55,375 bases of DNA, taken from positions 1 to 55,375 of the forward strand of contig DYSN01000010.1 of assembly GCA_020718205.1 (NCBI GenBank). Reading direction: 5' to 3'. Source of the DNA: Draconibacterium orientale (GTDB lineage: Bacteria > Bacteroidota > Bacteroidia > Bacteroidales > UBA12170). The position numbers were made by a program, and so were the translations under genes. Numbering within the stretch: position 1 is the stretch's first letter; each line of letters starts with the position of its first letter. Below, piece by piece: positions 48,559-54,829 of the stretch. A model generated the notes under the pieces. That model did no database searches. It was not told the DNA's origin and saw nothing but the letters and a program-made list of their open reading frames with translations.

Positions 48559-48936
48559 TCAGGGTAAAAAATCTTTTATAATTCTATGAAATTCTTCCAC
48601 TTCAGAAATCAATGGTTTTACATCCTGCTCATCAAAGTCAACAAATGCAGAATAATCACTTTCCTGGCGCTAATCGATTAGCTGAGCATACAATTTACCA
48701 TACTTTTTCTCAATTATATTCGATTTTATGTATTTCAGAAAAAACTGTGTTTTTAAGCCATCATGTGATTTCGAAATAATCCCATCTTTATACAATAATG
48801 CATCAACTATATGAAAACAGGAGTAATATAAACGATTTACACAGGATCTCCATCTGTTATTTTGCGCTAGAATCAAGGCATCTTCATATAATTCCTTCGA
48901 TCGATCTATACGATATTTAATGTGTTCAATATCCAT
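48559..48936 (-). pseudogene. HEPN-domain protein of an MNT/HEPN pair, broken by an in-frame TAG
   Basis: The frame from 48936 encodes 88 residues, then TAG (48670-48672), then 36 more codons in the same frame (RQESDYSAFVDFDEQDV through DFLP) before TGA at 48559-48561. At the break related proteins usually have Trp, so TGG to TAG is likely. The HEPN RNase motif RX6H (R35-LYYSCF-H42) lies before the stop and is intact, but the C-terminal helices are lost. Its ATG shares a base with the MNT stop (TGATG). In this family HEPN is the toxin and MNT the antitoxin. A truncated product may still be made. Confidence 0.8.
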
Positions 48937-49259
48937 CAGGCTAAATATATTCCTTCTTTCTTAATATTTAAGTATAAAGGAGTGGATGAAAACCTGCTCT
49001 CCCAATCCTTCTGATTAAAAATGATAGATGAAATAGGTTCTTCAATTTCCAATTCTATTTCAAATAACTCATCACGATAAATTTTTTCAATTTCCCTTGT
49101 CGTCTTTGGGGCGCTGATTAAAATTAGCAAATCCCAATCAGAATTTTCTGTTGCATTGCCGGTAGCATGTGAACCAAATAATACAATTTGAGCAGAAGGA
49201 TCCTTCCTCTTGATTCTATCTTCAATTAGTGTCAGTATTTCTTTCTCTCTTGGTGTCAT
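48936..49259 (-). CDS. MNT-type minimal nucleotidyltransferase antitoxin
   Basis: The protein has 107 residues when started at ATG 49259 (MTPREKEIL); a longer frame to 49394 has poor N-terminal sequence. The minimal nucleotidyltransferase motif is intact: LFGSHATG (G29, S30) with SDWDLLI (D41, D43). MNT proteins of this kind neutralise HEPN RNases, in known cases by AMPylating them. The downstream HEPN gene overlaps by one base and carries a nonsense codon. A TATTTTTG box lies only 4 nt before the ATG, so the transcript may be leaderless or nearly so. Confidence 0.82.
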   Translation of the reverse strand: MTPREKEILTLIEDRIKRKDPSAQIVLFGSHATGNATENSDWDLLILISAPKTTREIEKIYRDELFEIELEIEEPISSIIFNQKDWESRFSSTPLYLNIKKEGIYLA

Positions 49260-49459
49260 AGAGCAAAAATACATATTATTCCGGCAAAAAAACCAACAAA
49301 GTGTTAAGCAATGCATATCGCAGGAAAAAAGCCAAAAAGGCCAAAATATAAACGATTTTACATCTGAATTCACCCAACCTTCCCAACATGGCAATGGAAA
49401 AATGTTAAAAAACTAATCATTTCAACCACGATAATGAAATCATTTTAATTGTTAACCTA

Positions 49460-49526
49460 CAGACGAATTTCCCTCCATTTCAATCTTCCGGTTGTTGTTT
49501 TTTACATCATTGGACAATTGAAAGAA
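49460..49526. repeat. Direct repeat copy 1 (67 bp)
   Basis: The segment from ACAGACGAATTT to ACAATTGAAAGAA recurs at 49707-49774 with a few substitutions and one indel. A further weaker match (ttccaatcaggctga) follows copy 1 and precedes copy 2. The 603-bp stretch 49260-49862 holds these repeats, a promoter candidate and no convincing gene. Confidence 0.75.
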
Positions 49527-49706
49527 GTTTCCAATCAGGCTGAATGGCGAAAGAAAAACTTTGGCACAGCAGATTTAGATTTCTCTTCCATTGCTTTAGT
49601 CGAAAAAATATGGCTCTTGAGAAATCCTTTTATTCCTTCCTGAAAAACTACAATCAAGGTCAGCAGTCGAAGTTTAACAGAAAAATTTTGGTTTCTAATC
49701 AGGCTG

Positions 49707-49774
49707 ACAGACGAATTTTCCCCCATTTCAATCTTCCAATTGTTGTTTTTTACATCATTGGACAATTGAAAGAA
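49707..49774. repeat. Direct repeat copy 2 (68 bp)
   Basis: This is the second copy of the repeat at 49460-49526. Its last bases supply the ATTG that forms the -33 part of the promoter candidate for the glycosyltransferase gene. Copy 1 has no TANNTTTG box at the equivalent place. Confidence 0.75.
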
Positions 49775-49787
49775 TATAGTATTTTTG
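49757..49787 (+). promoter_or_regulatory. Candidate promoter of the glycosyltransferase gene
   Basis: ATTG (49757-49760), 19 nt, then TATTTTTG (49780-49787) is close to the phylum consensus. The start site would be about 70 nt before the ATG at 49863. Confidence 0.5.
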
Positions 49788-49862
49788 GACTCCTGAATTT
49801 ATGCCAAAACAGCCTGAATTTGGGCAGAGAGATACCATTCAAATTCAATCTTTTAAAAGTAA

Positions 49863-51830
49863 ATGAAGTTATCGGTAATTATTGTCAACTACAATGTAAA
49901 ACACTTTTTAGAACAGTGCCTGAACTCTGTTAGAAAAGCGGCCCAACATGTGGATGCTGAAATTTGGGTGGTTGATAATAACTCCGTGGATCAAAGCGTG
50001 GAGATGGTGCGGGATAAATTTCCCGAGGTGAAAGTGATTGCCAATAAAGACAACAGGGGCTTCTCAGTGGCTAATAATCAGGCCATTAAACTAAGCAATA
50101 GCGAATACATTCTCCTGCTCAATCCCGATACCGTGGTCGAAGAGTTTACCTTTGCCAAAGTGGTGGAATTTATGGATCAAAACAGCGATGCCGGTGGTTT
50201 GGGCGTAAAAATGGTCGATGGAAACGGGGTATTCTTACCTGAATCAAAGCGTGGATTGCCCACACCCGCTGTGGCATTTTATAAGATTTTTGGTCTCTCG
50301 GCCATTTTCCCGAAATCAAGAACTTTTGGCAAATATCATCTTGGCTTTCTCAACGAAAACGAAATTCATTATGTCGACGTGCTCAGTGGTGCTTTCATGC
50401 TAATGCGCAAATCGGTGCTCGACAAGGTAGGCCTTCTCGACGAAACATTCTTTATGTATGGCGAAGATATCGACCTGTCGTACAGGATAATAAAAGGTGG
50501 ATTTAAGAACTATTATTTCCCACAAACCCGCATCATTCATTACAAAGGCGAAAGCACCAAGAAAAGCAGCGTAAACTATGTGTTTGTCTTTTATCAGGCC
50601 ATGATTATTTTTGCCCGCAAGCATTTTAGCCTGCGATATGCCCGGTTGTTCTCGCTGCTCATTCATTTGGCTATCTATCTCAGAGCTTCACTTTCTGTTA
50701 TTCGCCGCTTGTCGAGCCGTGTTTTTCTTCCGGTTATTGATGCCGCCATTCTTTATATTGGATTCTATTTCATAAAATCTTACTGGGAACAGACCTGGCT
50801 ACTTCCGCACAGCAGCGCCTATCCACTGCTCTATATGCTCTATATTGTCCCCATTTATATTCTCATATTGCTCGGCGGCGTTTTGCTCACAGGAGGCTAC
50901 GATAAACCCTATCAGATTCCGCGCTTAGTGAAAGGCCTGTTTTCCGGAATCATTGCCATATTGGTAATGTATGCGTTGCTGCCTGAGAACTACCGCTATA
51001 GCCGCGCCATTATTATTGCCGGAACTTTTTGGGGATTTATAAGCTTGTCGGGAATCAGATTTGTTTTTCAGATGATGGGTTTTTCGGCCTTTGGCAATCA
51101 TGAAGAGAAGAAAAACAGAATAGCCATAGTTGGCGAAAGCTCTGAAAGTCAACGAGTAGCAGCTTTACTGCGAAACATGAGCCGCAAGCCATCGTTCATT
51201 GGTTTGGTGAGCCTTAAAGAGTCGGATAAAAAAGTTGAAGGCGAAATTGGTACTGTGGATCAATTGCAGGAAATTATAAGAGTTTATGGTCTGGGCGAAG
51301 TGGTATTTTGCGCCAGAGATATGAGTGCTCAACATATTATTGACCAAATGATTCAGCTTCAAAATCAGGGGATTGATTATAAAATTGCCCCCGAAGAGAG
51401 CATGGCCATCATTGGTAGTAAGAGCATCAGCGCCGGAAACGATTTGTTTATGATTGATGTGGACAGCATTACCAAACCCCAAAACAAGCGAAATAAAAGA
51501 ATCACCGATTTGCTGCTGGCCTTTAGTCTTTTTATTACCCTTCCTTTAAATGTCTGGTTTGTGGATAAAAAATCCGGCTATCTCTGGAATCTGATTCAGG
51601 TACTCGTCTCCCAAAAAACTTTTGTAGCCTATTATTTCAGCAAACAACACTCGCAACAGGCTCTCCCCCATTTAAAAGCAGGAATATTGCATCCCGGACA
51701 TGCCTTTGCCTCCGAAACCTTAAACGACGACACTCTGTCACGACTCAATTTGCTCTATTCGCGCGATTATAAGATTGCCAACGATTTGGAAATCATTTGG
51801 AAGGGATTTAAGTTTCTGGGGAATAGATAG
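49863..51830 (+). CDS. GT2 glycosyltransferase fused to a membrane/Rossmann (CoA_binding_3-like) module
   Basis: This 655-residue protein has a GT2 domain at about 1-250 (LSVIIVNYNV; D38 in VVDNN; NPD at 87-89 in LLLNPDTV; MYGEDIDLSYRI), related to rhamnosyltransferases. About five membrane helices (245-415) are followed by a Rossmann-like domain (RIAIVGESSESQRVA). The C-terminus resembles the end of polyprenyl-phosphate sugar-1-phosphate transferases, but the catalytic segment is missing: after NKRITDLLLAFSLF there is no recognisable YKFRSM or RPG motif. It probably acts in surface polysaccharide synthesis. Its last 52 codons (51675-51830) recur twice downstream, so the 3' end is a recombination or insertion site. 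Confidence 0.82.
   Translation: MKLSVIIVNYNVKHFLEQCLNSVRKAAQHVDAEIWVVDNNSVDQSVEMVRDKFPEVKVIANKDNRGFSVANNQAIKLSNSEYILLLNPDTVVEEFTFAKVVEFMDQNSDAGGLGVKMVDGNGVFLPESKRGLPTPAVAFYKIFGLSAIFPKSRTFGKYHLGFLNENEIHYVDVLSGAFMLMRKSVLDKVGLLDETFFMYGEDIDLSYRIIKGGFKNYYFPQTRIIHYKGESTKKSSVNYVFVFYQAMIIFARKHFSLRYARLFSLLIHLAIYLRASLSVIRRLSSRVFLPVIDAAILYIGFYFIKSYWEQTWLLPHSSAYPLLYMLYIVPIYILILLGGVLLTGGYDKPYQIPRLVKGLFSGIIAILVMYALLPENYRYSRAIIIAGTFWGFISLSGIRFVFQMMGFSAFGNHEEKKNRIAIVGESSESQRVAALLRNMSRKPSFIGLVSLKESDKKVEGEIGTVDQLQEIIRVYGLGEVVFCARDMSAQHIIDQMIQLQNQGIDYKIAPEESMAIIGSKSISAGNDLFMIDVDSITKPQNKRNKRITDLLLAFSLFITLPLNVWFVDKKSGYLWNLIQVLVSQKTFVAYYFSKQHSQQALPHLKAGILHPGHAFASETLNDDTLSRLNLLYSRDYKIANDLEIIWKGFKFLGNR
51675..51830 (+). 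repeat. Glycosyltransferase tail, native copy (T0, 156 bp)
   Basis: These last 52 codons of the glycosyltransferase are repeated at 53609-53764 (T1) and 54424-54579 (T2) with identical length. T0 and T1 stay similar for about 20 bp past the stop codon. T0 and T2 are nearly identical over the final 80 bp. Confidence 0.85.
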
Positions 51831-52057
51831 TGGTTTATCATTTGGTTTTTGTACTCTCATAAAAATGGATGCTAATAGGGTGTTAAAAATCAGCAGGAAT
51901 CAATTGTTGATCAGCCAGATTAGTTAAAGCCTTAAAAACATTCATTGAATTTTGAAACTAAAGCCACTCGTTAGTTTTACGCACAATAAGATTGTTAATC
52001 AAAATTGCATCATTTAATGTGCAATATTATCATTAAACCTAATTAAAAACATTTATT

Positions 52058-52089
52058 TTTCGTCTATAAAAGAATAATTACTAATTTTG
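52058..52089 (+). promoter_or_regulatory. Candidate promoter of the AAA ATPase gene
   Basis: TTTC (52058-52061), 20 nt, then TAATTTTG (52082-52089). The ATG at 52106 would follow the start site by about 10 nt. Confidence 0.5.
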
Positions 52090-52105
52090 TGTAAATTTTT
52101 CAGTT

Positions 52106-53413
52106 ATGGAAGAATATTTTAACTCATTGGCAAAATACAACTTTTGGAACGGCAACGTGCCACAACAAGGGTTTTTGCGGACCGATTATCTCAATTCAAT
52201 CCGGAGTTATTGTGATAATAAATTAGTTAAAGTAATTGTAGGTCAAAGGCGTACCGGTAAAAGTTATATTTTACGTCAGATGGCTAACGACCTAATTACT
52301 AATGGTGTGCATCCAAATAACATTTTTTATTTAAACAAAGAATATCTCGATTTTGATTTTGTTAACCATTATACTGATTTAGAGCGATTGATAAAACACT
52401 ATCAATTGACTTTAAAACCTCAAGGGAAAATTTATTTGTTTTTGGACGAAATTCAAAATATTGCACAATGGGAACGGCTTGTAAACTCCTATTCCCAAGA
52501 TTTTACCCAAAGTTACGAAGTGTTTATCAGCGGTTCAAATTCTAAAATGCTTTCGGGCGAATTAGCTACTTTACTCTCGGGCAGGTATATCAATTTTGAA
52601 ATATTTCCATTCAGTTTCAAAGAATATATCGGCATTACAAAACAAGATAACAACAAAGAATCGTTTATCAATTATATGCAAAGCGGTGGTTTACCAGAAC
52701 TTTTTGTATTGCCAAACGAGGAAACCAAAAGACATTATATTGCATCAGTAAAGGATACAGTTTTACTTCGGGATGTTATCCAGCGACACGCCATAAAAGA
52801 TCCCAGATTATTGGAAGAAATTTTTATTTATTTGGTTAATAATGCAGCTAATTTACTGTCTATCAATAACGTTACAAACTATTTGAAAAGCAAAGGTCGA
52901 AAAACAACTTATGATACCATAGCGAATTATATTGGTTACATCGAAGATACTTTTTTACTGCACAAAGCAGAGCGTTTTGACATTAAAGGAAAAGATACCA
53001 TAGCTGGAAATGTAAAATATTATTGCAATGATTTGGCATACAAAAATTATTTGTACGCTGGTTTTGGATACGGAATAGGATATCAATTAGAAAACTTGAT
53101 TTATTTGGACCTGCGCCGATTGGGTTATGAAGTGTATGTTGGTATAATACCCAATAAAGAAGTTGACTTTGTAGCAACAAAAGCAGACCAAAAGCTGTAT
53201 ATTCAGTGTGTATATTTGTTACTTGACGAAGCCACCATAAAAAGAGAATATGCTTCTTTGGAAGCCATTAATGATAATTATCCGAAAATTGTGGTGTCTT
53301 TAGACGACATCATAATGCCTATCAACAAAGGAATTATCCATTTACAAGCTTGGAAATTACACGATTTTTTAACCACAACATATCAGCACTTAAGTTTGAT
53401 GACGGTCAGATGA
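52106..53413 (+). CDS. AAA_14/DUF4143 ATPase with repeat-derived C-terminus
   Basis: This 435-residue protein has Walker A GQRRTGKS (46-53), Walker B IYLFLDEIQN (D114, E115) and ISGSNSKML in an AAA_14 domain, then a DUF4143 region (about 200-360) containing YIGYIEDTFLLHKAERFDI and the nuclease-like KEVDFVATK. Such ATPases are common in accessory DNA and of unknown function. The coding sequence crosses into the 385-bp repeat at 53380, so the last ten residues (YQHLSLMTVR) and the stop come from the DUF2442 repeat read in another frame. The original C-terminus may therefore be lost. It is flanked by glycosyltransferase tail copies T0 and T1. Confidence 0.82.
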   Translation: MEEYFNSLAKYNFWNGNVPQQGFLRTDYLNSIRSYCDNKLVKVIVGQRRTGKSYILRQMANDLITNGVHPNNIFYLNKEYLDFDFVNHYTDLERLIKHYQLTLKPQGKIYLFLDEIQNIAQWERLVNSYSQDFTQSYEVFISGSNSKMLSGELATLLSGRYINFEIFPFSFKEYIGITKQDNNKESFINYMQSGGLPELFVLPNEETKRHYIASVKDTVLLRDVIQRHAIKDPRLLEEIFIYLVNNAANLLSINNVTNYLKSKGRKTTYDTIANYIGYIEDTFLLHKAERFDIKGKDTIAGNVKYYCNDLAYKNYLYAGFGYGIGYQLENLIYLDLRRLGYEVYVGIIPNKEVDFVATKADQKLYIQCVYLLLDEATIKREYASLEAINDNYPKIVVSLDDIIMPINKGIIHLQAWKLHDFLTTTYQHLSLMTVR

Positions 53414-53610
53414 TTATTTATATCAATGAAAAAGTATTATCTTTTCAATTATCTGAGATTTCTGATAGGCTATCATGCGCTTCAACCAAAGAATTATTAG
53501 ACTTTAAGATATCACCATCGGGATATGGAATCCATTGGAAGCAACTTGATGAAGATATTTCAATAAACGGTCTGATTGAACTCCATGAGAGAAAAAATTC
53601 TATAACCTAA
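53380..53610 (+). pseudogene. 5'-truncated DUF2442 gene copy
   Basis: This is the same reading frame as the intact DUF2442 gene at 54171-54425, from NISALKFDD to the end, but the first seven codons, including both ATGs, are replaced by the end of the ATPase gene. An in-frame TTG at 53350 could start an 86-residue product overlapping the ATPase, but there is no partner DUF4160 gene. It is probably a remnant. Confidence 0.75.
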
Positions 53611-53764
53611 GGCATGAATTTTACATCCCGGACATGCCTTTGCCAAAGAAAACTTAAGCGACGACACCCTGTCACGACTCAATTTGCTCTCTTCGCACGA
53701 CCAAAAAATTGTCAATGATTTGGAAATCATCTGGAAGGGATTTAAGTATCGGGGGAATGGATAG
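53609..53764 (+). pseudogene. Glycosyltransferase tail copy T1
   Basis: It aligns codon for codon with the last 52 codons of the glycosyltransferase. One Gly codon (GGA) is TGA here (53615-53617). The rest is open, with amino-acid variants (FAKENLSDDTL against FASETLNDDTL). It starts at the DUF2442 stop codon. It has no start codon of its own, so it is a gene fragment. Confidence 0.8.
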
Positions 53765-53880
53765 TGTTTTGTCATTTGATTTACTTTCAGTTAACAATCC
53801 AAATAAGAAGATTTTGATTTAAAAATTTTGATAATTTAAGACCGTTTTTTCTTGCTAAATTGTTAAAAATCCTGATTGAG

Positions 53881-53911
53881 TTTTATTAGATTCGTAGATA
53901 AGATATATTTG
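53881..53911 (+). promoter_or_regulatory. Candidate promoter of the DUF4160-DUF2442 pair
   Basis: TTTT (53881-53884), 19 nt, then TATATTTG (53904-53911), with the DUF4160 ATG at 53923. Confidence 0.42.
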
Positions 53912-53922
53912 AATAAAAAAGC

Positions 53923-54174
53923 ATGCCAACAGTTTTATTTTTATTAGGATGGAGGTTATATTTTTGGTCCAACGAGAACCATGAGCCTATTCATATTCAT
54001 GCAGAGAAAGGCGAAATGGAAGGTAAATTTTGGATTGATGTTGAAAATTTTGAAATCACTATAGCTGTAGAGTACAATCTAACACCACAAGCAAAAAGAG
54101 AGATTAAAAAAATTATATACGAGCATTTTGATCTAATTGTTTCTGAATGGAACAGACATTTTAACAAATCATGA
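53923..54174 (+). CDS. DUF4160 family protein
   Basis: This 83-residue protein matches DUF4160, with the characteristic RLYFWSNENHEPIHIHAEKG (a His-rich HEPIHIH motif near residues 21-27) and a C-terminal helix with LIVSEWNRHF. DUF4160 and DUF2442 genes commonly sit together and are suspected toxin-antitoxin-like modules; the biochemical role is not established. The stop overlaps the DUF2442 start by 4 bp (54171-54174, ATGA), so the two are translationally coupled. The cassette is bounded on both sides by glycosyltransferase tail copies. Confidence 0.82.
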   Translation: MPTVLFLLGWRLYFWSNENHEPIHIHAEKGEMEGKFWIDVENFEITIAVEYNLTPQAKREIKKIIYEHFDLIVSEWNRHFNKS

Positions 54175-54425
54175 TTATGGAAAAATTATATAATATATCA
54201 GCACTTAAGTTTGATGACGGTCAGATGATTATTTATATCAACGAAAAAGTATTATCTTTTCAATTATCTGAGATTTCTGATAGGCTATCATGCGCTTCAA
54301 CCAAAGAATTATTAGACTTTAAGATATCACCATCGGGATATGGAATCCATTGGAAGCAACTTGATGAAGATATTTCAATAAACGGTCTGATTGAACTCCA
54401 TGAGAGAAAAAATTCTATAACCTAA
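54171..54425 (+). CDS. DUF2442 family protein, intact copy
   Basis: This 84-residue protein (or 82 if started at the second ATG, 54177) has the DUF2442 core: ALKFDDGQMIIYI, then FKISPSGYGIHWKQLDEDI and NGLIEL. Family members accompany DUF4160 proteins and are predicted DNA-binding or antitoxin partners. Its stop codon coincides with the first bases of the glycosyltransferase tail copy T2. A 5'-truncated duplicate lies 815 bp upstream with almost no divergence, which indicates a recent duplication. Confidence 0.82.
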   Translation: MIMEKLYNISALKFDDGQMIIYINEKVLSFQLSEISDRLSCASTKELLDFKISPSGYGIHWKQLDEDISINGLIELHERKNSIT

Positions 54426-54579
54426 GGCATGAATTTTACATCCCGGACATGCCTTTGCCAAAGAAAACTTAAGCGACGACACCCTGTCACGACTCAATTT
54501 GCTCTATTCGCGCGATTATAAGATTGCCAACGATTTGGAAATCATCTGGAAGGGATTTAAGTTTCTGGGGAATAGATAG
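54195..54579 (+). repeat. 385-bp direct repeat, copy 2
   Basis: Partner of 53380-53764. It contains most of the intact DUF2442 gene and tail T2. The last 80 bp match the native glycosyltransferase end rather than copy 1, so this copy is a mosaic. Confidence 0.9.
54424..54579 (+). pseudogene. Glycosyltransferase tail copy T2 (mosaic)
   Basis: This 52-codon copy of the glycosyltransferase end has no start. The first half matches T1, including the TGA in place of Gly. From about 54500 it is nearly identical to the native end (ending KGFKFLGNR then TAG), with one silent-type difference (atcatctgg for atcatttgg). The sequence after the stop is unrelated to that after T0 and T1. Confidence 0.8.
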
Positions 54580-54746
54580 GTACACACTTCTTTTAGCTGT
54601 CAATTTTCTAACAAAGCTCACATTTTTCAGTTGAAAAATGGCTTCAGGAAGCTCCTTTCTTATCATTAATTCTGTTCCTTTCATTTTTTCGAATCATTTA
54701 CCATAGAATGTGAACAAATTGTGGAGAAATATATTGGTGGATATAT

Positions 54747-54776
54747 CTTGTAAAATTGTCAATTATATTACATTTG
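54747..54776 (+). promoter_or_regulatory. Candidate promoter of the endonuclease I gene
   Basis: CTTG (54747-54750), 18 nt, then TACATTTG (54769-54776), about 54 nt before the ATG at 54830. Confidence 0.4.
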
Positions 54777-54829
54777 CGCCCCCTTAAGGACTGCGACAAA
54801 CCGGGCAGCCCTGATGAAATTATTAAACA

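Larger units (their letters stand above)
53380..53764 (+). repeat. 385-bp direct repeat, copy 1 (DUF2442 body plus glycosyltransferase tail T1)
   Basis: It matches 54195-54579 at a constant offset of 815 bp with no indel. The first 310 bp or so differ by a single noticed base (aat/aac); the final 75 bp diverge clearly. Its left edge lies inside the ATPase reading frame. Confidence 0.9.

Noticed and set aside
49260-49394. N-terminal extension of the MNT gene to 49394
   Set aside because: The added residues (Cys/Phe/Trp-rich) are not family-like and cross the TATTTTTG box; ATG 49259 gives the normal length.
49535-49765. Minus-strand 76-residue frame across the direct repeats
   Set aside because: It spans both repeat copies out of any recognisable domain; its amino-acid pattern follows the repeat, not a protein family.
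53350-53610. Intact 86-residue DUF2442 gene starting at 53350
   Set aside because: The start would be TTG inside the ATPase frame and the first codons differ from the intact copy; a truncated remnant is more likely.
54487-54684. Minus-strand 65-residue frame starting MKGTELMIRKEL
   Set aside because: Most of it is the antisense of the repeated glycosyltransferase tail; no family recognised and no promoter seen.
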